Shown here: positions 28,035-37,204 of the stretch, piece after piece
Numbering within the stretch: the first letter of the stretch is position 1
Layout: each line of letters opens with the position of its first letter
NCBI GenBank assembly: GCA_026709415.1
Contig: JAPOSZ010000023.1
Span: 1-49,037 of the forward strand
Source: Flavobacteriaceae bacterium
Lineage (GTDB): Bacteria; Bacteroidota; Bacteroidia; Flavobacteriales; Flavobacteriaceae
DNA length: 49,037 nucleotides
Direction: 5' to 3'
The notes under the pieces: model-generated
The model's input: the letters and a program-made list of their open reading frames with translations, nothing else
What the model was told of the DNA's origin: nothing
Databases searched by the model: none
Translations under genes and position numbers: made by a program

Positions 28035-29749
28035 GGAGAGAGATTAAAATCTCGTTTTAATAATCCGATTTCTTCAGAAAGTTGATTTAATTGGTCTAAA
28101 AGAGAAACTTGAGATTGATAAAATCTTTGGAGGCTGAAGTAAAATTTTATTTTGGGTTCGGTTCCACTGGGTCGGATGGTCACTTTTGAATGATCTTGGG
28201 TAATGAACTGAAGTACGTTTGATGGGGGTAATTCAATGGATTGAATCTGTTGGGATTCAACATCAATACTTTGGGAGGACTGAAAGTCATTAATGGTGAC
28301 TACTTTTTGATTGGCTAGTGTTTTGGGAGGCGATTGACGAAGTGTTTTGAGTTGTTGTTGAATCTCTTCAAAACCGGAGAGACCTTCTTTGGTCAACGAC
28401 ACCAAATCTTCATGAAAAAGACCGTATTTATGATAAATCTCAGAAAGATACTCGAGTAAATGACTGCCTTTATCTTTTAATAGTTGTGCTATTTCGCACA
28501 TCAATAAAGTGGCGGAAACCGCATCTTTGTCTCGAACCTGATCGCCTACCAAATAGCCGAAACTTTCCTCTCCTCCGCAAATGAACTCTTGATCTTGAAA
28601 ATCTTCAATCATTTGACCAATCCATTTAAAACCGGTCAAACAAATTTTACATTCAATACCATAATGATGGGCCATCTTTTCCATCAGCGGCGTTGAAACA
28701 ATGGTGGTTGCAATAAAAGAATTTTGGTTCAATTCCCCTTTTCGTTTTTTATGGTTTAATAAAAATTCAGTCATTAATACCATGGCTTGATTTCCCGACA
28801 GTAGTTGGTATGAACCGCTTATTGTTTTAACACCAACCCCTAGTCTGTCAGCATCAGGATCTGTCCCAATCACTATTTCAGCGTCCTGTTGTTTGGCCAA
28901 ATCAAAGGCCATGGAAAAAGCTTTAGACTCTTCGGGATTTGGTGATTCTACTGTAGGAAAATCCCCATTTGGCGGAGCTTGTTTTTTAACAATGTGCAGA
29001 TGTCCAAATCCAGCCTTTTCCAATACCGGGGGAATGGCTGTCATGCCAGTCCCATGAAGTGAAGTGAAGACAATCTTTAAACTTTTGTTTTTAGACGGAT
29101 TAATCTGTGCGACATTCAAAACAGTATTGAAGTAGGCTTTATCAATTTTTTCATCAATCAATTCAATGAGCTGTTGTTTGGCCTCAAATTGAATTTCACT
29201 AAATGAAACTTGGTCAATGGCATCTATGATGTATTGGTCAATGGGGGGCACAATTTGTCCTCCATCAGGTCCATAAACTTTATACCCGTTGTATTGAGGG
29301 GGGTTGTGAGAAGCCGTTATGACGATACCACAGTGAGCCTTCAGGTACCGAACGGCAAACGAAAGTTCAGGGGTGGTTCTCAACTCTGAAAACAGAAAAC
29401 ATTTGACTCCATTTGCGGCAAATACATTGGCCACCTCTTTTGCTAATTGGGCACTATGATTTCGACAGTCATAGGCCACAACAGAGAGGATGGATTCATT
29501 TTGATGAATTGTTTTTAGGTGGTTGCACAAACCTTGAGTACATCGCCCCAGAGTATATCGATTGATTCGGTTAGTGCCCACCCCCATGATGCCTCGAATC
29601 CCACCAGTTCCAAATTCAAGATTTTTAGCAAAAGCCTCTTTCAATTGTATGGGATTTCTTCGAAGCTTTTTTACTTGATCTCTAGTTTGGGCATCAAAAG
29701 GGGGATTCAACCAAGTTTGATATTTAGTCGAAATCTCGGAATCAGTCAT
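28031..29749 (-). CDS. Phosphoglucomutase/phosphomannomutase (alpha-D-phosphohexomutase)
   Basis: 572 residues, four-domain family. Visible motifs are FGTGGIRGIMG near the N-terminus, the phosphoserine loop TASHNPPQYNGYK, the metal loop GTDPDADRLG, the sugar loop GGEESFGYL, and the phosphate-binding RPSGTEPKIKFY. It interconverts hexose 1- and 6-phosphates and so feeds UDP- and GDP-sugar synthesis for surface polysaccharides. It is the first gene of an operon with the MsbA-like exporter (4-bp overlap). Dispersed repeat copy C lies 22 bp upstream. Confidence 0.93.
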   Translation of the reverse strand: MTDSEISTKYQTWLNPPFDAQTRDQVKKLRRNPIQLKEAFAKNLEFGTGGIRGIMGVGTNRINRYTLGRCTQGLCNHLKTIHQNESILSVVAYDCRNHSAQLAKEVANVFAANGVKCFLFSELRTTPELSFAVRYLKAHCGIVITASHNPPQYNGYKVYGPDGGQIVPPIDQYIIDAIDQVSFSEIQFEAKQQLIELIDEKIDKAYFNTVLNVAQINPSKNKSLKIVFTSLHGTGMTAIPPVLEKAGFGHLHIVKKQAPPNGDFPTVESPNPEESKAFSMAFDLAKQQDAEIVIGTDPDADRLGVGVKTISGSYQLLSGNQAMVLMTEFLLNHKKRKGELNQNSFIATTIVSTPLMEKMAHHYGIECKICLTGFKWIGQMIEDFQDQEFICGGEESFGYLVGDQVRDKDAVSATLLMCEIAQLLKDKGSHLLEYLSEIYHKYGLFHEDLVSLTKEGLSGFEEIQQQLKTLRQSPPKTLANQKVVTINDFQSSQSIDVESQQIQSIELPPSNVLQFITQDHSKVTIRPSGTEPKIKFYFSLQRFYQSQVSLLDQLNQLSEEIGLLKRDFNLSP

Positions 29750-29770
29750 ATCCCATCAAAGTACGAAAGT

Positions 29771-29813
29771 AAAAAATCAACATGGGATCATGACGTACTA
29801 GCGAGTTGAACAT
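29771..29813 (-). repeat. Dispersed 43-bp repeat, copy C
   Basis: On the minus strand: ATGTTCAACTCGCTAGT, a 12-base middle, then CATGTTGATTTTTT. The left block is identical to copy A and the right block differs by one base. It lies directly upstream of the phosphohexomutase gene. Confidence 0.7.
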
Positions 29814-29918
29814 AGCGTTTATTTCGAGCAAACACCCAGGCGTGTTGTTATAAGTATCTAGCGATTGAGGGGTTAAAGATCGGCAATGGTTTAGGTTTGG
29901 AAAAGCCAGAATAGGAAA

Positions 29919-30295
29919 CTAATTCAAGTCACCTCCTTTTGTTGTCTTATCAGAGCTATCTTTAGCACTATCCTTTAGTTTTTGTTCGAGAATTTTCATT
30001 TCAAGTCGGTGCTTTTCTTCATTTCTCTTTTCTTGTACTTTGATTACAGTCTTTTGTTCTTCATGCATTTCTTTTTCTCTCAATTCTTAAGCTATTTTTC
30101 TTTTCTCTTGGGCTATTTCTCTCAATTCTTGAGCCTTTTCACGTTTAGCTCTTTTACCCCCTCTTACAATGGTGACGATGACTATAGTTATGGTTGCTGT
30201 AGAAGCTTAAACGGTAAATGCGGGAGTTAGAAACTGCCAACCAAACAAGGTATGAAATACGCTAAAAAAACTTCGTTTGTTCCTCCAGCTCTCAT
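29919..30295 (-). pseudogene. Decayed relative of the 14246-14563 membrane coiled-coil protein
   Basis: The minus frame starts MRAGGTNEVFLAYFIP, needs a frameshift to continue as LFGWQFLTPAFTV, then meets TAA and goes on ASTATITIVIVTIVRGG. Next is a charged helix with an internal near-duplication (KAQELREIAQ, then KIA-stop-ELREKE), where the second TAA replaces the CAA of the first unit. The frame ends with EKRNEEKHRLEMK and GGDLN before TAG. At least three lesions make it a clear pseudogene. It shares membrane-helix and KREKAQ/QEKRNEEKH features with the intact gene at 14246. Confidence 0.75.
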
Positions 30296-30448
30296 ATCAC
30301 AAATTTTAGTTGTTTTTCTTAGCATCAAGATCATTCACTATGGAACTAGAATACACCTTCCGTGTTAAGTGGAATCATAATCGTTTACTGTGAGTTTGGA
30401 TGACAGTCTTCTCTTGTTTTTAATACAACGAATGATAAACCATCGGTT

Positions 30449-30859
30449 TTAACGTAACAAATCTTTTCCAAGAGAAACCGATAGTAGAATCAGAGAAACA
30501 TCAATAGTTACCCATAGGATTTCACGAGTAGTCTGAGTCGTGGCCATTTCCGCAAAATCATGGTTGTGAATTTGAGCATAGTTCCATGTGAATAGCAATG
30601 CAATGACAATAAATCCAATCGATTGAATGTTTTTTCGAGTGCATCTACCAGAATTTTGGGAAGAATTTTCAGGTGGATGGCGTTTCAATGAGGTGACAAT
30701 TAATCCAATGAGAATGGCCAAAATCATCGCGTAATTAACATATTTCCATGTTGGACTGTAAGGGGACTGGCGTGTTGAAGCGTATAGAATGGGTTCTAAT
30801 ACAAATTGAAGACCGACCACAACACCAATCAGAATAAGTAAAACGCCGAGAAATTTCAT
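30449..30859 (-). CDS. Four-helix membrane protein, paralog 1 (136 aa)
   Basis: Helices at about 3-22, 42-60, 82-98 and 112-130. It begins MKFLGVLLILIGVVVGLQF and carries FVLEPILYAST, WKYVNYA, CTRKN, FTWNYAQ and VSLGKDLLR. It is clearly homologous, at about half identity by eye, to the next gene upstream (31481-31906). The family is unknown to me. The pair is probably a tandem duplication. It starts with ATG and has its own 600-bp upstream region, so the two may be regulated separately. Confidence 0.75.
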   Translation of the reverse strand: MKFLGVLLILIGVVVGLQFVLEPILYASTRQSPYSPTWKYVNYAMILAILIGLIVTSLKRHPPENSSQNSGRCTRKNIQSIGFIVIALLFTWNYAQIHNHDFAEMATTQTTREILWVTIDVSLILLSVSLGKDLLR

Positions 30860-30895
30860 GAAATTTAAGATTTAGGAAAGCTAAGTTACTTGAAA

Positions 30896-31480
30896 TTCGG
30901 ATAAAAAAAATGAGGTTTTGATGTAGAGCAATTAAGTGCATGATAATGGACTTTAAAGTAGCCACATAATGGAACGACAATAATCAACATCACACGACAT
31001 TCCTCACAAAATTGACGTTGTCTTTTTGTGAGCCAATGAAAAAGTCTCCGTCATCAAAATCTTTAAGAATCCGTCAAAAAGAAGTCCTATTTAACCCCAT
31101 TGAAGGGAGGTGTCAAGAGTTATCCGTGAAATAGTTAAAAGATAATCAATCCCTTACGGCCGTGTTTAAAACAATACGTACCCCTATCAATAAATCAATG
31201 CGTCCCAAATGAATGGACCGAACTCGAAAAAAAGCCAATATAGGCGCATGAATCACAGCGACAATTCTTCTCGGAAGAACTAAAAACTCAGATTCGTGTC
31301 TTGATCTTGCTACTTCACGAAAACGCCCCAATTTTACCTTGATTATAGGCCTAAATAAACGCTACTCTTGCTGAAAAGACTAGAATAATCCGTCCATTGA
31401 TGGCACTTACCAGTTCAATCCATCAGGCCATAACTTTAAAGCACAAAAGAGTCATCTCGCGATTCATCAAGTGTAAGAAC
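30896..31480. other. Gap between the two membrane paralogs
   Basis: No convincing gene. A 61-codon minus frame at 31146-31331 (with FLVLPRRIVAVIHAPILAFF) has a membrane-like middle and could be a remnant, but I cannot place it. The promoter of the 30449-30859 gene should be in the left part. Confidence 0.3.
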
Positions 31481-31906
31481 TTAATCAGACGGTTTCGATC
31501 GCCATAAATCTTTTCCAAGTGAAATGGAAAGTAAAACCACGGAAACATCAATGATGACCCATATCAACGAATGCACCTCCTTTGTGGCGGCTAACTCGGT
31601 GTAACTTTCGTTGAATAATTGGGCATAGTTCCAAATAAATAGCAGTAAAAGAACAAAATATCCCGTGCAATAGATGTTGTTGCGAGTACAAGCGCTACAA
31701 TTTGCCGATGAACCGTCTGATTTTTTTGATGATAATGAACTGACGATTAATCCAATAACGATGGCGATCATCGTGGCAATATTCACATACTTCCAATTGG
31801 AGCTGAATGGTGCTTCAGGTGTTGCGGTATGTAAAATAGGCTCCAAAACAAATTGTAAACCCACGACAATACCGATAACAAAGAGTAAAATTCCTAATAG
31901 TTTCAT
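31481..31906 (-). CDS. Four-helix membrane protein, paralog 2 (141 aa)
   Basis: The same plan as 30449-30859: MKLLGILLFVIGIVVGLQF, FVLEPILHTAT, WKYVNIA, FIWNYAQ and SLGKDLWR. The loop after helix 2 carries NCSACTRNN, a C-x-x-C pair that paralog 1 has reduced to CTRKN, so metal or disulfide chemistry there is not conserved. It starts with ATG and is divergent from the amidohydrolase gene. The function is unknown. Confidence 0.75.
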   Translation of the reverse strand: MKLLGILLFVIGIVVGLQFVLEPILHTATPEAPFSSNWKYVNIATMIAIVIGLIVSSLSSKKSDGSSANCSACTRNNIYCTGYFVLLLLFIWNYAQLFNESYTELAATKEVHSLIWVIIDVSVVLLSISLGKDLWRSKPSD

Positions 31907-32020
31907 ATCATAATAGTTTAAGTACGGAGCAAGTTATGAAAATTTTTGCCCAATTCATGAGTCATTGTGAATAAAGGATGTTAAACTTGAAATAAAACCT
32001 CAAGTCATCCATAGAACACG

Positions 32021-32028
32021 TACCTTTG
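32021..32028 (+). promoter_or_regulatory. -7 box of the amidohydrolase gene; decides its start
   Basis: TACCTTTG fits TAnnTTTG exactly. It overlaps an in-frame TTG at 32026, which therefore cannot be the start. The ATG at 32050 lies 22 bases downstream and begins a good signal peptide. Confidence 0.5.
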
Positions 32029-32049
32029 AGATTCAAGATATGCTATAAT

Positions 32050-33486
32050 ATGATGAAGAAGCTGATTTACATACCCTTGTGGGTTCTCTGGACTCAATAT
32101 GCCTTCTCTCAAAATAACGACGATTTGAAATTCTTGGTGATGACTGATGTTGAAAACCAAAAAGAAGATTTGATTGAAGTATCCGATAAAATTTGGAAAG
32201 CGGCTGAAGTTGCCTTTAGAGAAACTGTATCTGCGGCAACATTGATAGAGTATGCCAAAAAGAACGGATTTACAGTTGAAGAGGGGGTCGCTCAAACCCC
32301 CACCGCTTTCGTAGCTACCTATGGTTCGGGACGTCCCGTTATTGGCATTTTAGGGGAATTTGATGCTCTACCTGGATTATCTCAAAAACAGGTGCCCTAT
32401 AAATCGCCTCTTGTTGAAGGAGGCTCTGGTCACGGATGCGGTCACAATATTTTTGGTACGGCATCATTAGGGGCCGCGGTCGCTTTAAAAAATCTCATCG
32501 AACAAAATAAACTACAGGGAACTATCAAATTTTTTGGAGCTCCTGCTGAAGAAATTTATTTTGGTAAGTTATGGATGGCTCGTGCTGGTCTATTCGATGA
32601 TTTGGATGTTTGTTTGGATTGGCATCCAAGTTATACCACAAAAGCAGATGTCCAAAGTTCGTTGGCTTTGGTAGATTTTACAGTAGAATTCTATGGTCAA
32701 GCCGCTCATGCGGCGTCGGATCCTTGGAATGGGCGCTCGGCTTCTGATGCGGTTGAATTGTATGCCCACGGAATCAATGCACTCAGAGAGCATGTCAAAC
32801 CGACGGTACGCATTCATTACCATATTCAAGATGCTGGAAGTGTTGTCAATGTGGTTCCTGACTATTCTAAAATATGGGTTCGGGTTAGAGATAGCAAGCG
32901 TACAGGAATGAAAGTCGTCTATCAAAGAGTTCAAGAAATGGTTGAAGGAGCCGCTATTCTGGCCAATGTGGATTATAAAGTCAGTTTGATTTCTGGAATA
33001 CACGAACTCCTTCCCAATGTTGTTGGTGGCAAAGTCATGCATGAAAACTTAAAAACCCTTGGAGAAATCACCTATACCGAAGAAGAAATAGCCTTTGCTC
33101 ACGATATCCAAAGAGCTACGGACATCCCCCTCACAGGGATGGATGGCACACTAGAACCCTGGGAGTATCCAAGAGAAGATCCAGGCGGGGGATCTACCGA
33201 TGTGGGTGATGTGAGCTTTATTGTTCCCGTCATCCGCATGACCGCCACCATTGCTCCCTATGGAACGCCATGGCATTCATGGGCCGTCGTTGCCAGTGGA
33301 GCCTCATCCATCGGTCATAAAGGCTTGGTGCATGCTTCAAAGGCATTGGCCATGACGGGCGTTGATCTATTCACTAACGAGTCTTTACGAAAAGAAATCA
33401 TAGCCGAATTTAAAGAACGAAAAGGCGATTATGTTTATGAAGGGCTCGTCCCCGATGGGCCACCACCACTAGACTATCAAGATTAA
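32050..33486 (+). CDS. Exported M20D amidohydrolase (AbgB-like)
   Basis: About 478 residues from ATG 32050. A signal peptide (MMKKLIYIPLWVLWTQYAFS) is followed by the M20 peptidase core: GEFDALPG, the metal-binding GHGCGHN, PAEEIYFGK, and a dimerisation segment with GQAAHAASDPWNG. The segments GGGSTDVGDV and PWHSW match p-aminobenzoyl-glutamate hydrolase subunit B relatives. It hydrolyses an amide bond of an N-acyl amino acid or aminobenzoyl-glutamate-like substrate; the real substrate is unknown. It converges on the AGCS symporter with a 4-bp gap, so the two may form a peptide or amino-acid scavenging neighbourhood. Confidence 0.88.
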   Translation: MMKKLIYIPLWVLWTQYAFSQNNDDLKFLVMTDVENQKEDLIEVSDKIWKAAEVAFRETVSAATLIEYAKKNGFTVEEGVAQTPTAFVATYGSGRPVIGILGEFDALPGLSQKQVPYKSPLVEGGSGHGCGHNIFGTASLGAAVALKNLIEQNKLQGTIKFFGAPAEEIYFGKLWMARAGLFDDLDVCLDWHPSYTTKADVQSSLALVDFTVEFYGQAAHAASDPWNGRSASDAVELYAHGINALREHVKPTVRIHYHIQDAGSVVNVVPDYSKIWVRVRDSKRTGMKVVYQRVQEMVEGAAILANVDYKVSLISGIHELLPNVVGGKVMHENLKTLGEITYTEEEIAFAHDIQRATDIPLTGMDGTLEPWEYPREDPGGGSTDVGDVSFIVPVIRMTATIAPYGTPWHSWAVVASGASSIGHKGLVHASKALAMTGVDLFTNESLRKEIIAEFKERKGDYVYEGLVPDGPPPLDYQD

Positions 33487-33490
33487 GCCG

Positions 33491-34846
33491 TTATCGCCTA
33501 AGCCACTGTCGTTGTTTCATTTCCTTGCGCACGCGATGTGCTAAATAAAGCACGGCCATCATATTGGGAATGCACATCAGGGCAAAAGATAAATCGATCA
33601 TGCCGACAACGATCTCAACGGTGACTATTGAGGAAATAATAATGCTAGCGATATAAAAGTAATTATACAAAAAGCCCCATTTTGGCCGAGTTAAATACCC
33701 CAAACATTTGACGCCATAATAGGAATAGGTGAGGAGTGTCGAAATACCAAAAACTAACACCATTAAAAGGAGTAATTCATCACCAAAACCGTAAAACAAA
33801 GAGCGAAAGGCCTCTAAAGTCAATGTAATGCCATTTAAATCGTCGATAAGATAAGCTTGTGAAATAATCAGAACCAGTCCTGTGATGGTACAGACGAGAA
33901 TCGTATCGAATAAAGGCCCCAGCATGGCCACCAAACCCTCATCCGTTCCTTTTTCACTTTGGGATTGTCCATGATACATTGGGGCATTACCCACCCCCGA
34001 TTCATTTGAAAAGACAGCTCTTCGTATCCCCAATAAAACCAACCCCCAAAATCCGCCGGTGACGGCTGTTTCAAACTGGAAGGCCTCACCAAAAATGAGC
34101 CCGAATGATGGAATAATTTGAGAACTATTGGTCAACAGAATATAACCGCCTAATAAAAAATAGATCCCTACCATAGTGGGCACTAGGGAAGAAGTGACTT
34201 GAACTATTTTTTTTAATCCACCAAAGATGACAATGGCACTGATAATGCAAAAAACAATCCCCAAAATGAGTTTCCAATAAAAATCACCAAACTCTAAGTA
34301 TTGGTTGGGCTGAACGACATTGATAATCGAAGCCGTCATTTGATTGGTTGTAAACGCAGGAAGCACACCAAATAGTCCAGCGATAGAAAACCAAATGGCC
34401 ATGGGTTTTCCGTAGCGTTTGATGCCTAAATCCATATAATACATTGGGCCTCCCAACCACCGACCCTCACGGTCTTTAGTTCGAAGTTGAACCGATAACG
34501 AACAAGAATAAAATTTGATGATCATTCCGACAACGGCTGTTAACCACATCCAAACCAACACCCCTGGTCCCCCCATGTAAATAGCGATAGCCACTCCCGA
34601 TATGTTGCCCAGTCCAACAGTGGCCGCTAACACAGCGGATAAAACTTTAAAACGGGAAATCCCTTGGTTTTGATCGACCGACACGAGTAATTTAAATCCT
34701 TTAGCGATTCTTCTCAGTGGTGCCAATCGGGAATGGATGACCAAATAGATCCCCCCACCAACAATCAACAGAAGCATCATCCATTCAAAAGGACGGATTA
34801 ATGAATTGAGAAGATTTTCAAAAAGTTGGAAAAAGCCGCTCAGCAA
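33491..34846 (-). CDS. Sodium:alanine/glycine symporter, AGCS family
   Basis: 451 residues with about ten membrane helices. AGCS signatures are TVGLGNISGVAIAI, GGPGVLVWMW, GGPMYYMDLG and RRAVFSNESGVGNAP. It imports small neutral amino acids with sodium in the inner membrane. The frame opens with TTG at 34846 and the next Met is residue 23; I keep the TTG because the extra residues fill out the first helix region. It lies 6 bp downstream of the secreted-protein gene 34853-35536 and is probably in its operon. Confidence 0.9.
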   Translation of the reverse strand: MLSGFFQLFENLLNSLIRPFEWMMLLLIVGGGIYLVIHSRLAPLRRIAKGFKLLVSVDQNQGISRFKVLSAVLAATVGLGNISGVAIAIYMGGPGVLVWMWLTAVVGMIIKFYSCSLSVQLRTKDREGRWLGGPMYYMDLGIKRYGKPMAIWFSIAGLFGVLPAFTTNQMTASIINVVQPNQYLEFGDFYWKLILGIVFCIISAIVIFGGLKKIVQVTSSLVPTMVGIYFLLGGYILLTNSSQIIPSFGLIFGEAFQFETAVTGGFWGLVLLGIRRAVFSNESGVGNAPMYHGQSQSEKGTDEGLVAMLGPLFDTILVCTITGLVLIISQAYLIDDLNGITLTLEAFRSLFYGFGDELLLLMVLVFGISTLLTYSYYGVKCLGYLTRPKWGFLYNYFYIASIIISSIVTVEIVVGMIDLSFALMCIPNMMAVLYLAHRVRKEMKQRQWLRR

Positions 34847-34852
34847 ACTAGA

Positions 34853-35536
34853 TTATTCTTTGACCACCAAATAGGTTGCTTTGACACCGGTAGCCATATA
34901 CCACCGGTCATTGCCGACCAAATTCCCGCGATCGTTAAATACCTTAATTTCAGCTGTGTTTGGACCTGAAGAACCTTGGTTGAGGGCCAGAAAGTCCAAT
35001 TTATTAAATCCAGGCGCTAATTGAACCTGAAGAATGGAATACCGTTCATGTAAAAGAATTCTTGGAAAAACTTCGATGTCATTGACATAGACTCGAATGA
35101 GGTCTCCATCTGGATATTCATGATCTCTGAGGGCGATTTGAACAAAATCCCCATCATCTCGAATGTCCCCCAAAAACACATCGACTCGACTCATCAAAGA
35201 TCGATCTTCATTATTGTTGGAACGGGATGAATGGTTTAACTTCCTGAGATACTGTTCTCCTGGATCGATAAACTTTTCTCCTCCCGTCATGTTAAAGGTG
35301 TTCGGTGATGCTGTTTCGTTGGGTTGGGGTTGAAAAGGACTGAAATTATTGCCAGACAAAAAAGAACGATTGTTTTGAGGCAGTAAAGATGAGGTGTTCG
35401 ATTCTCGGTTTTCGGCATTAAAAAGATGGATGGTCCGGCGATTATCAGTGGGGGTTTGACTCAATGAAGCTATAAAAAACCCTCCATTAGTCAAAACCAA
35501 TAAAATAGAGACCAAAAAGTTCAACCGATGCTTCAT
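34853..35536 (-). CDS. Secreted conserved protein of unknown function
   Basis: 227 residues from the ATG at 35536 (the frame is open to a TTG at 35581). A signal peptide (about 1-26, ending ASLSQ) and a low-complexity N/S/P-rich linker to about residue 95 precede a compact C-terminal domain. That domain has GDFVQIALRDHEYPDGD, LIRVYVNDIEV, LAPGFNKLDFLALNQG and GPNTAEIKVFNDRGN. I recall such domains in secreted Bacteroidota proteins but no function. Its position in front of the AGCS symporter suggests co-transcription only. Confidence 0.72.
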   Translation of the reverse strand: MKHRLNFLVSILLVLTNGGFFIASLSQTPTDNRRTIHLFNAENRESNTSSLLPQNNRSFLSGNNFSPFQPQPNETASPNTFNMTGGEKFIDPGEQYLRKLNHSSRSNNNEDRSLMSRVDVFLGDIRDDGDFVQIALRDHEYPDGDLIRVYVNDIEVFPRILLHERYSILQVQLAPGFNKLDFLALNQGSSGPNTAEIKVFNDRGNLVGNDRWYMATGVKATYLVVKE

Positions 35537-35671
35537 TATTGCAAAATTAACCAAATGCCATTTCCTTCTCAAGAAATCCAAAAATCATACCAATAGTTAC
35601 ATGAAACTCATGAACGATACATCACCCAATTCATGGCATGATGTTTAATTTTGAGGCCGTTTAAATTTCAA

Positions 35672-36595
35672 ATGGTGCGTTTTTTAATAGCAGCTCCCAA
35701 AGAACCACAAGCCAAGTGGATTCGTTCTTTTCGACAAATAGCTCCCCACATTCCTTTGGACGTTGGATATACATCACCTTATCCAGACCACGTTCAGTGC
35801 ATTATGGTATGGGGGAAACAGGGAATAGATTATTCAAAATTTAAAAATCTAAAATTGATTTATTCGATGGGAGCTGGTGCGGATCATATTGTGTGGGATC
35901 CATCGGTTTCAAAAAAGATTCCAATTTGTCGTATCGTCGATCCGCAGATGGCTTTTTCAATGAGTAATTATATCATCACAGCTGTTTTAAACTACCACAG
36001 GCATTGGTATGATTTTATTGAACTAAAAAAAGTAAAACAATGGAAGCAGTATGATTATGATGAGCGAGAGTTAAGAATAGGGATTTTAGGCCTCGGTCAT
36101 TTGGGGATGGATGCTGCTAAAAAACTGAATATTTTGGGACATCAAGTGATGGGATATAGTTTGAGTCCTAAAAAAACCAGTTTTCCGACCTATAGTGGCC
36201 ATCAATTGGATGCCTTTTTATCCCAAATCAATGTATTGGTGTGTACGGTTCCACTGACAAACAAAACAAAAGGATTGCTCGGTATGGAGCTATTTAAAAA
36301 GTTCGAGGAACCGACCTATTTAATCAATGTGGCTCGGGGAAAAATTCAAAAAGAAAAGGATATTCTCAAAGCCATTGACCAAGGGATTCTAACGGGAGCT
36401 TGTCTTGATGTTTTTGAAACAGAACCCTTACCATCAGATAGTCGTCTATGGAACCATCATAAAATCATGATTACCCCACATAATGCCAGTTTTTCATTTC
36501 CACAAGAAGGGGTCCATCAAGTTTTAGAAAACTTTCGAAGGGTTCATGCTGGAGAACCCCTTTTGCATCAGGTTCACTTCAATCGAATGTATTAG
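35672..36595 (+). CDS. D-2-hydroxyacid dehydrogenase, GhrA-like (glyoxylate/hydroxypyruvate reductase)
   Basis: 307 residues from ATG 35672; the upstream TTG at 35651 adds seven residues not expected. The NAD(P)-binding Rossmann motif is GILGLGHLGMDAAKKL. The catalytic Arg is in INVARGKI, the Glu in DVFETEPL and the His in MITPHNASFS. The N-terminal MVRFLIAAP and YSMGAGADHI fit the GhrA subgroup, which reduces glyoxylate and hydroxypyruvate; the exact substrate is inferred. The acetyltransferase gene follows after 23 bp on the same strand. Confidence 0.86.
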   Translation: MVRFLIAAPKEPQAKWIRSFRQIAPHIPLDVGYTSPYPDHVQCIMVWGKQGIDYSKFKNLKLIYSMGAGADHIVWDPSVSKKIPICRIVDPQMAFSMSNYIITAVLNYHRHWYDFIELKKVKQWKQYDYDERELRIGILGLGHLGMDAAKKLNILGHQVMGYSLSPKKTSFPTYSGHQLDAFLSQINVLVCTVPLTNKTKGLLGMELFKKFEEPTYLINVARGKIQKEKDILKAIDQGILTGACLDVFETEPLPSDSRLWNHHKIMITPHNASFSFPQEGVHQVLENFRRVHAGEPLLHQVHFNRMY

Positions 36596-36618
36596 ATGGA
36601 CTTAAAAGTTCTGTTTTG

Positions 36619-37182
36619 ATGGATATTCGAATAGCCCAATCTGAAAAAGACCTTATTGGTATTAAGACTCTTTTGTCAGAAAATCATCACTCTAACCTTT
36701 CTAAAAAAGAACAATATTCAGAAGGGTTTATCACCATCAACTACTCGCTAGATGATTTAAAGGCATTGCATGAAATCGCTTCATCAGTCATTGCTGTCGA
36801 TAGCAACAAAGTCGTTGGTTATGCATTGGCTGCGACAAAACATTCCACAAGAATTCATCATATGCTCGACGATTTAATTCAATTTATCGAAAATACAAAG
36901 TATCAATCGATAAAACTCAAAAAAGCTAAATATATCGTTGTGGGACAACTGTGCGTTTCTAAATCATATCGTCGACAGAAAATCGCTCAAAACATTTACA
37001 AAGGATTCCAACAGAATTATCGAAGTGACTACGACTATTGTATTACTTCTGTCGATTTAAAAAATCAGGGATCCCTTAAAGCTCATCTATTACGAGGTTT
37101 TAAAGAAATTCAAACCACGCATTATAAAAGCAATTCCTATAGTGTTGTTCTATGGGATTGGACTGAGTCAAGAAAGAGATAG
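36619..37182 (+). CDS. GNAT-family N-acetyltransferase
   Basis: 187 residues from ATG 36619 (a TTG directly before it is in frame). GNAT fold: KVVGYALAATK, the acetyl-CoA-binding strand VVGQLCVSKSYRRQKIAQ with R-R-Q-K-I-A, and a C-terminal FKEIQTTHYKSNSY. The acceptor is unknown. It lies 23 bp after the GhrA-like gene and is probably co-transcribed. Confidence 0.78.
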   Translation: MDIRIAQSEKDLIGIKTLLSENHHSNLSKKEQYSEGFITINYSLDDLKALHEIASSVIAVDSNKVVGYALAATKHSTRIHHMLDDLIQFIENTKYQSIKLKKAKYIVVGQLCVSKSYRRQKIAQNIYKGFQQNYRSDYDYCITSVDLKNQGSLKAHLLRGFKEIQTTHYKSNSYSVVLWDWTESRKR

Positions 37183-37204
37183 GAGGGGAATTAAAAATCT
37201 TAAA

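Noticed and set aside
31146-31331. A 61-codon frame in the gap between the membrane paralogs
   Set aside because: It is short, alone, has an atypical composition and no recognised family. It is noted only in the description of the gap.
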